This document shows, piece after piece, positions 62,001-64,000 of a stretch of DNA of 64,000 nt (the stretch's first letter is position 1; each line of letters opens with the position of its first letter). Below the pieces are notes generated by a model that worked only from the letters and a program-made list of their open reading frames with translations, searched no databases and was not told the origin of the DNA. A program made the translations under genes and the position numbers. Origin of the DNA: Telmatactis stephensoni (taxonomy: Eukaryota > Cnidaria > Anthozoa > Actiniaria > Isophelliidae); NCBI GenBank assembly GCA_029948255.1, contig JALIZF010001717.1, positions 310,001 through 374,000 of the forward strand, written 5' to 3'.

Positions 62001-63806
62001 TGTCAGTAGTAGGTTGTGTCATAGATTTTGAAAGTTTTATGAAATCTGCACTTCTTTCCAACAATGTATAGATATTGATCACTCGTCATCGACTAGGCAC
62101 AAACTAGGCACAAAAAAGGCAATAGATAAAAAGTATTACTGAGTGGCTGGCATTGGTTAGATTTGCCAATATTATTTTATTAGCATCCAGAAGCTGATTA
62201 AACCTTGTCTACAAGGACTTCAAGTTTTTCAATGTACATTTCCAATTGACAAACTTCCTAATCCATTAATCTTAAAGGGAGGTCCATGAAAAGTGTGAAT
62301 CAAAAAAATATAACTTACACCCGATATGTTTGATTTTTGTAGGTTTTTTCTGCATTAGATATGCAGAACTTTTGATGAAAGATGAGGCTAAGTGTCTTTA
62401 TCAAGACATTTTATCACAACCAAATGTATCATCAAAGTTAAAATGGCAGGTATAAACACCTTGAATTTAATGTCGCATACAAATTTTTGCAAAAGAAACA
62501 CGTCAGAGAACTTTGTCATAGGATTTTTACTAGTACTGTTGATCCCAATAAAGTGGAATCACCTAGATCTCAATATATTGTACTTTGCAGTGTGCATTAA
62601 AGGGATGTCAATCATCAATTGCCTAAAAAATCACATTTTACTAGAAATATTGCCATATTTCAGGCTACAAAATGCTGAAAATTCTTCTAATTAGACATTT
62701 TGGGGTTAAGAATAGTTTGTTTGGGTGGATTTTCATTGTAAGAGAATGATTGACATCTATCTAATGTAAAGTGTAAATTAAAGTGATGTGAAAGTATCTT
62801 AGATGGTTGCATTTCATTGGATTCGGCAGCAAAATAAGCATTAGTCAGAGTGTAAGTTTTACATGCAACCTTTCTTTGAAGTTATCTGTGGTTAAGGTAT
62901 TAAAAGTGATGTTTTTGTAATAGGTTCTTAAGAACTTCCAAACTCATTTGCTAGAAGAAGAAAGGAGACTTAGGATACAAGATCATGAATGTAAGTGAAT
63001 AGTTTTTCAGAAAAAAAGAAAAAATAACAAATGTGCATTTAATTTAGTGCTATACACACATGAAGTTCTCTTTAAACCCACTGAACCAGCTATTTATAGT
63101 TATGAGAATAGATTAGTTAATTTTATGAAATATTTGAGAATGATGTAATGCATGTACTAATAAATTGACTGGCTACCATGTTCATATCAGAAGACAGTGA
63201 CATAGCTCACACTAAAACATTTTATATACAAAAGTTTGCTCATGTTTTTGGAGAAGAGCACTCAAAAAGTGGGAGAAACTCTGCTACAGATACATGTGCA
63301 TGCATTTTATATTCCTTAATACAAACATTGAAGTTCATGGCATTTTTTTTCCAGGGAAAAAGCAGTCAGATAAAGAAAACTTGAAGGAGCTGGGTGACAT
63401 GCAATCTGGGTATGTAAATGTGTGGTGCCTTTCATTGAAATTCAAAACCTCAGGCCAACAACCCAAGCTTTGAATTTCAATGAATCAATGTTTTGAACCA
63501 TTTGCCCAGGATGAGTCTTGATTGCAAACTTAAGCCTATTCAAAATACTAGATTTTGCCTATTTAAAAAATGGATATCAGGGGATCTAGGATTCAAAAGG
63601 ATCCTTATAAATGTGAATCTATAATATTTTTGATTGGTGTATTTTTAATGTATTTTTCTTTATTCTACAGACAAACCAGTGCAGTGATGCAAGTTTACTT
63701 GAAGGACATATTGGAAATGTTCTTTCATCAACAGAGTCAGCTGCGTACTGCAGCACTCACAGTTGTAAATTTAATCCTACGGCAAGGATTGGTACATCCT
63801 GTACAG
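44072..63806 (+). CDS. NIPBL: NIPBL/Nipped-B/SCC2 cohesin loader, 3' end outside window
   Basis: Exons: 44072-44126, 44368-44539, 45458-45600, 46774-47031, 47391-47543, 48311-49291, 50539-50601, 51495-51593, 51889-51989, 52116-52202, 52347-52572, 53000-53151, 53893-54074, 54616-54760, 55093-55175, 55361-55496, 55662-55808, 55889-55936, 56411-56500, 56643-56848, 57433-57535, 57675-57773, 58111-58257, 58796-58930, 59027-59125, 59353-59403, 59517-59625, 60192-60331, 60558-60792, 61018-61166, 61750-61843, 62343-62449, 62924-62990, 63355-63409, 63671-63806. They total 5253 nt, 1751 codons in frame. The N-terminus MNESIPIATLSGITSLTNLL matches the MAU2/SCC4-binding end. Residues about 125-590 are Pro/Ser/Gln- then Ser/Asn-rich and disordered. 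A Lys cluster (VRPKKKKKAKAKK) follows. TFKRF at about 614 opens the conserved region, then HEAT repeats run to the edge. With MAU2 it loads cohesin on chromatin. About 450 residues are expected beyond the edge. Confidence 0.95.
49703..50467. mobile_element. 765-bp foldback element with 9-bp target duplication in NIPBL intron 6
   Basis: The two halves are inverse copies over roughly 300 bp each. The left reads GGGTGTCGACAAA, then TGGACCCCAGATTCTGGACC, then CGTACGGGCAGCCATCTTTG. The right carries the inverses CAAAGATGGCTGCCCGTACG and GGTCCAGAATCTGGGGTAC, ending TTTTTGTCAACACGC. CTGCAAATG abuts both outer ends (49694-49702 and 50468-50476). A 9-bp duplication with very long arms fits a Mutator-like foldback. 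No transposase frame. Confidence 0.88.
53625..53712. repeat. Inverted repeat ending in a poly(G) tract
   Basis: CTCCCCCC, then TCAATGTTGTT on the left and AACAACATTG followed by about 20 G on the right form a short inverted repeat in a NIPBL intron. The G run is prone to length error. Confidence 0.5.
54115..54420 (-). mobile_element. tRNA-derived SINE in a NIPBL intron
   Basis: On the minus strand the head (54415 to about 54330) has a box A-like TGGCGTAGCGGTAAAACG and a box B-like GGTTCGAGCCC. The body contains the inverse of GGAGGAAAACCGGAGAACCC and ends in an AT-rich tail near 54115. Head, conserved-looking body and AT tail are the standard SINE layout. It is antisense to NIPBL, between exons 13 and 14. 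Confidence 0.65.
58381..58535. mobile_element. Degraded CGGCACGG-family MITE, copy 5
   Basis: The ends CGATTTCATATGACTGTGAA and TTCATATGAAATCTGC match the family termini, and the interior keeps CACTGACAGTG. The GC-rich core has decayed, as expected of an old methylated copy. It lies in a NIPBL intron. Confidence 0.5.
59683..60135 (+). repeat. Perfect 224-bp tandem duplication in a NIPBL intron
   Basis: The block 59683-59906 recurs at 59912-60135 with a 229-bp period and no difference that I can see by eye. TCGTG separates the copies. It falls between exons 27 and 28, does not touch either splice site and contains no exon. Confidence 0.92.
60428..60505 (+). repeat. (CCCT)n/(CCTT)n microsatellite
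   Basis: A pyrimidine-only run of CCCT and TTCC units about 50 bp upstream of the exon at 60558-60792. Part of it may act as an extended polypyrimidine tract. Confidence 0.85.
61225..61590. mobile_element. G-tract element with CCTTTTAGGG motifs, copy B
   Basis: The motif in inverse orientation (ACCTTTTAGGG or close) occurs at about 61252, 61281, 61331, 61485 and 61539. GGGGATGCTTGTC lies near 61239, preceded by CTGGGGGGACTCC. A C-rich end (CCCTGCCCCCCATCCCC) closes it. The order and spacing mirror copy A at 41420-41795. It lies between NIPBL exons 30 and 31. Confidence 0.7.
61911..62051. mobile_element. Degraded CGGCACGG-family MITE, copy 6
   Basis: Starts GGCCGATCTTGTATGGCTGTG and ends ATGAAATCTGC, with CACTGCCAAGCC and CTGCAGTGAT remnants inside. 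Terminal and positional similarity supports membership, but the core is heavily decayed. Confidence 0.4.
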
Positions 63807-64000
63807 GTATGGTTACAGATAATACTTGAATAAGCCAATCATTTAGTGAATATACCACTTGGAATCTGGTAATGTGAATTCTGGATAAAACTGCTGCATT
63901 CTTGGCTCAGTTGGTTGAGCAGCACGAGTCATCCTTGACTGAGTAGAACATTCTCCATATCCAATCGCTCTGCAAATGGAAAAGACCTTCACATCTTCTC

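Overview
The window is metazoan nuclear DNA. It is AT-rich, its genes are split into many short exons with GT-AG introns, and the spacers and introns are crowded with short inverted-repeat elements and minisatellites. Gene content and repeat style fit a cnidarian, probably an anthozoan (coral or anemone). That placement is an inference from gene style, not a database match.

Four protein-coding genes can be assembled exon by exon, and all four spliced reading frames close in frame. (1) 9444-15762, plus strand: a 573-residue protein with six C2H2 zinc fingers between Gln/acidic-rich flanks, 8 coding exons, no family name assigned. (2) 31037-18077, minus strand: a complete thimet oligopeptidase-type M3 metallopeptidase, 25 coding exons, 665 residues, with HEFGH and the third zinc ligand intact. 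(3) 34545-37748, plus strand: a complete BTB-BACK-Kelch protein, 4 coding exons, 590 residues, six Kelch blades, a likely Cullin-3 adaptor. (4) 44072 to beyond the right edge, plus strand: the cohesin loader NIPBL/Nipped-B/SCC2, 35 coding exons visible (1751 codons), C-terminus outside the window.

Layout: 1-7.6 kb is gene-free and repeat-rich. The zinc-finger gene follows, probably starting near 7.7 kb with an untranslated leader. It converges on the oligopeptidase gene across a 2.3 kb spacer of MITEs and tRNA-derived sequence. The oligopeptidase and Kelch genes are divergent. Their 3.5 kb spacer holds a MITE with a 9-bp target duplication, a 0.7 kb TAC-rich minisatellite, a row of small hairpins, a dead LINE fragment and a tRNA-Phe(GAA)-like gene with a hairpin inserted in its T-loop. 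Kelch and NIPBL are in tandem, 6.3 kb apart.

The genes are unrelated housekeeping or regulatory genes with no common pathway: peptide degradation, ubiquitin-ligase targeting, cohesin loading and DNA binding. What they share is a YY1-like AAGATGGCGG-type motif at or near all four 5' ends, overlapping the start codon in two of them. Other points for follow-up are a family of G-tract-bounded elements carrying spaced copies of CCCTAAAAGGTACC, a GC-rich palindromic MITE family with at least six copies, a 765-bp foldback in a NIPBL intron with an exact 9-bp target duplication, and a perfect 224-bp tandem duplication in another NIPBL intron.
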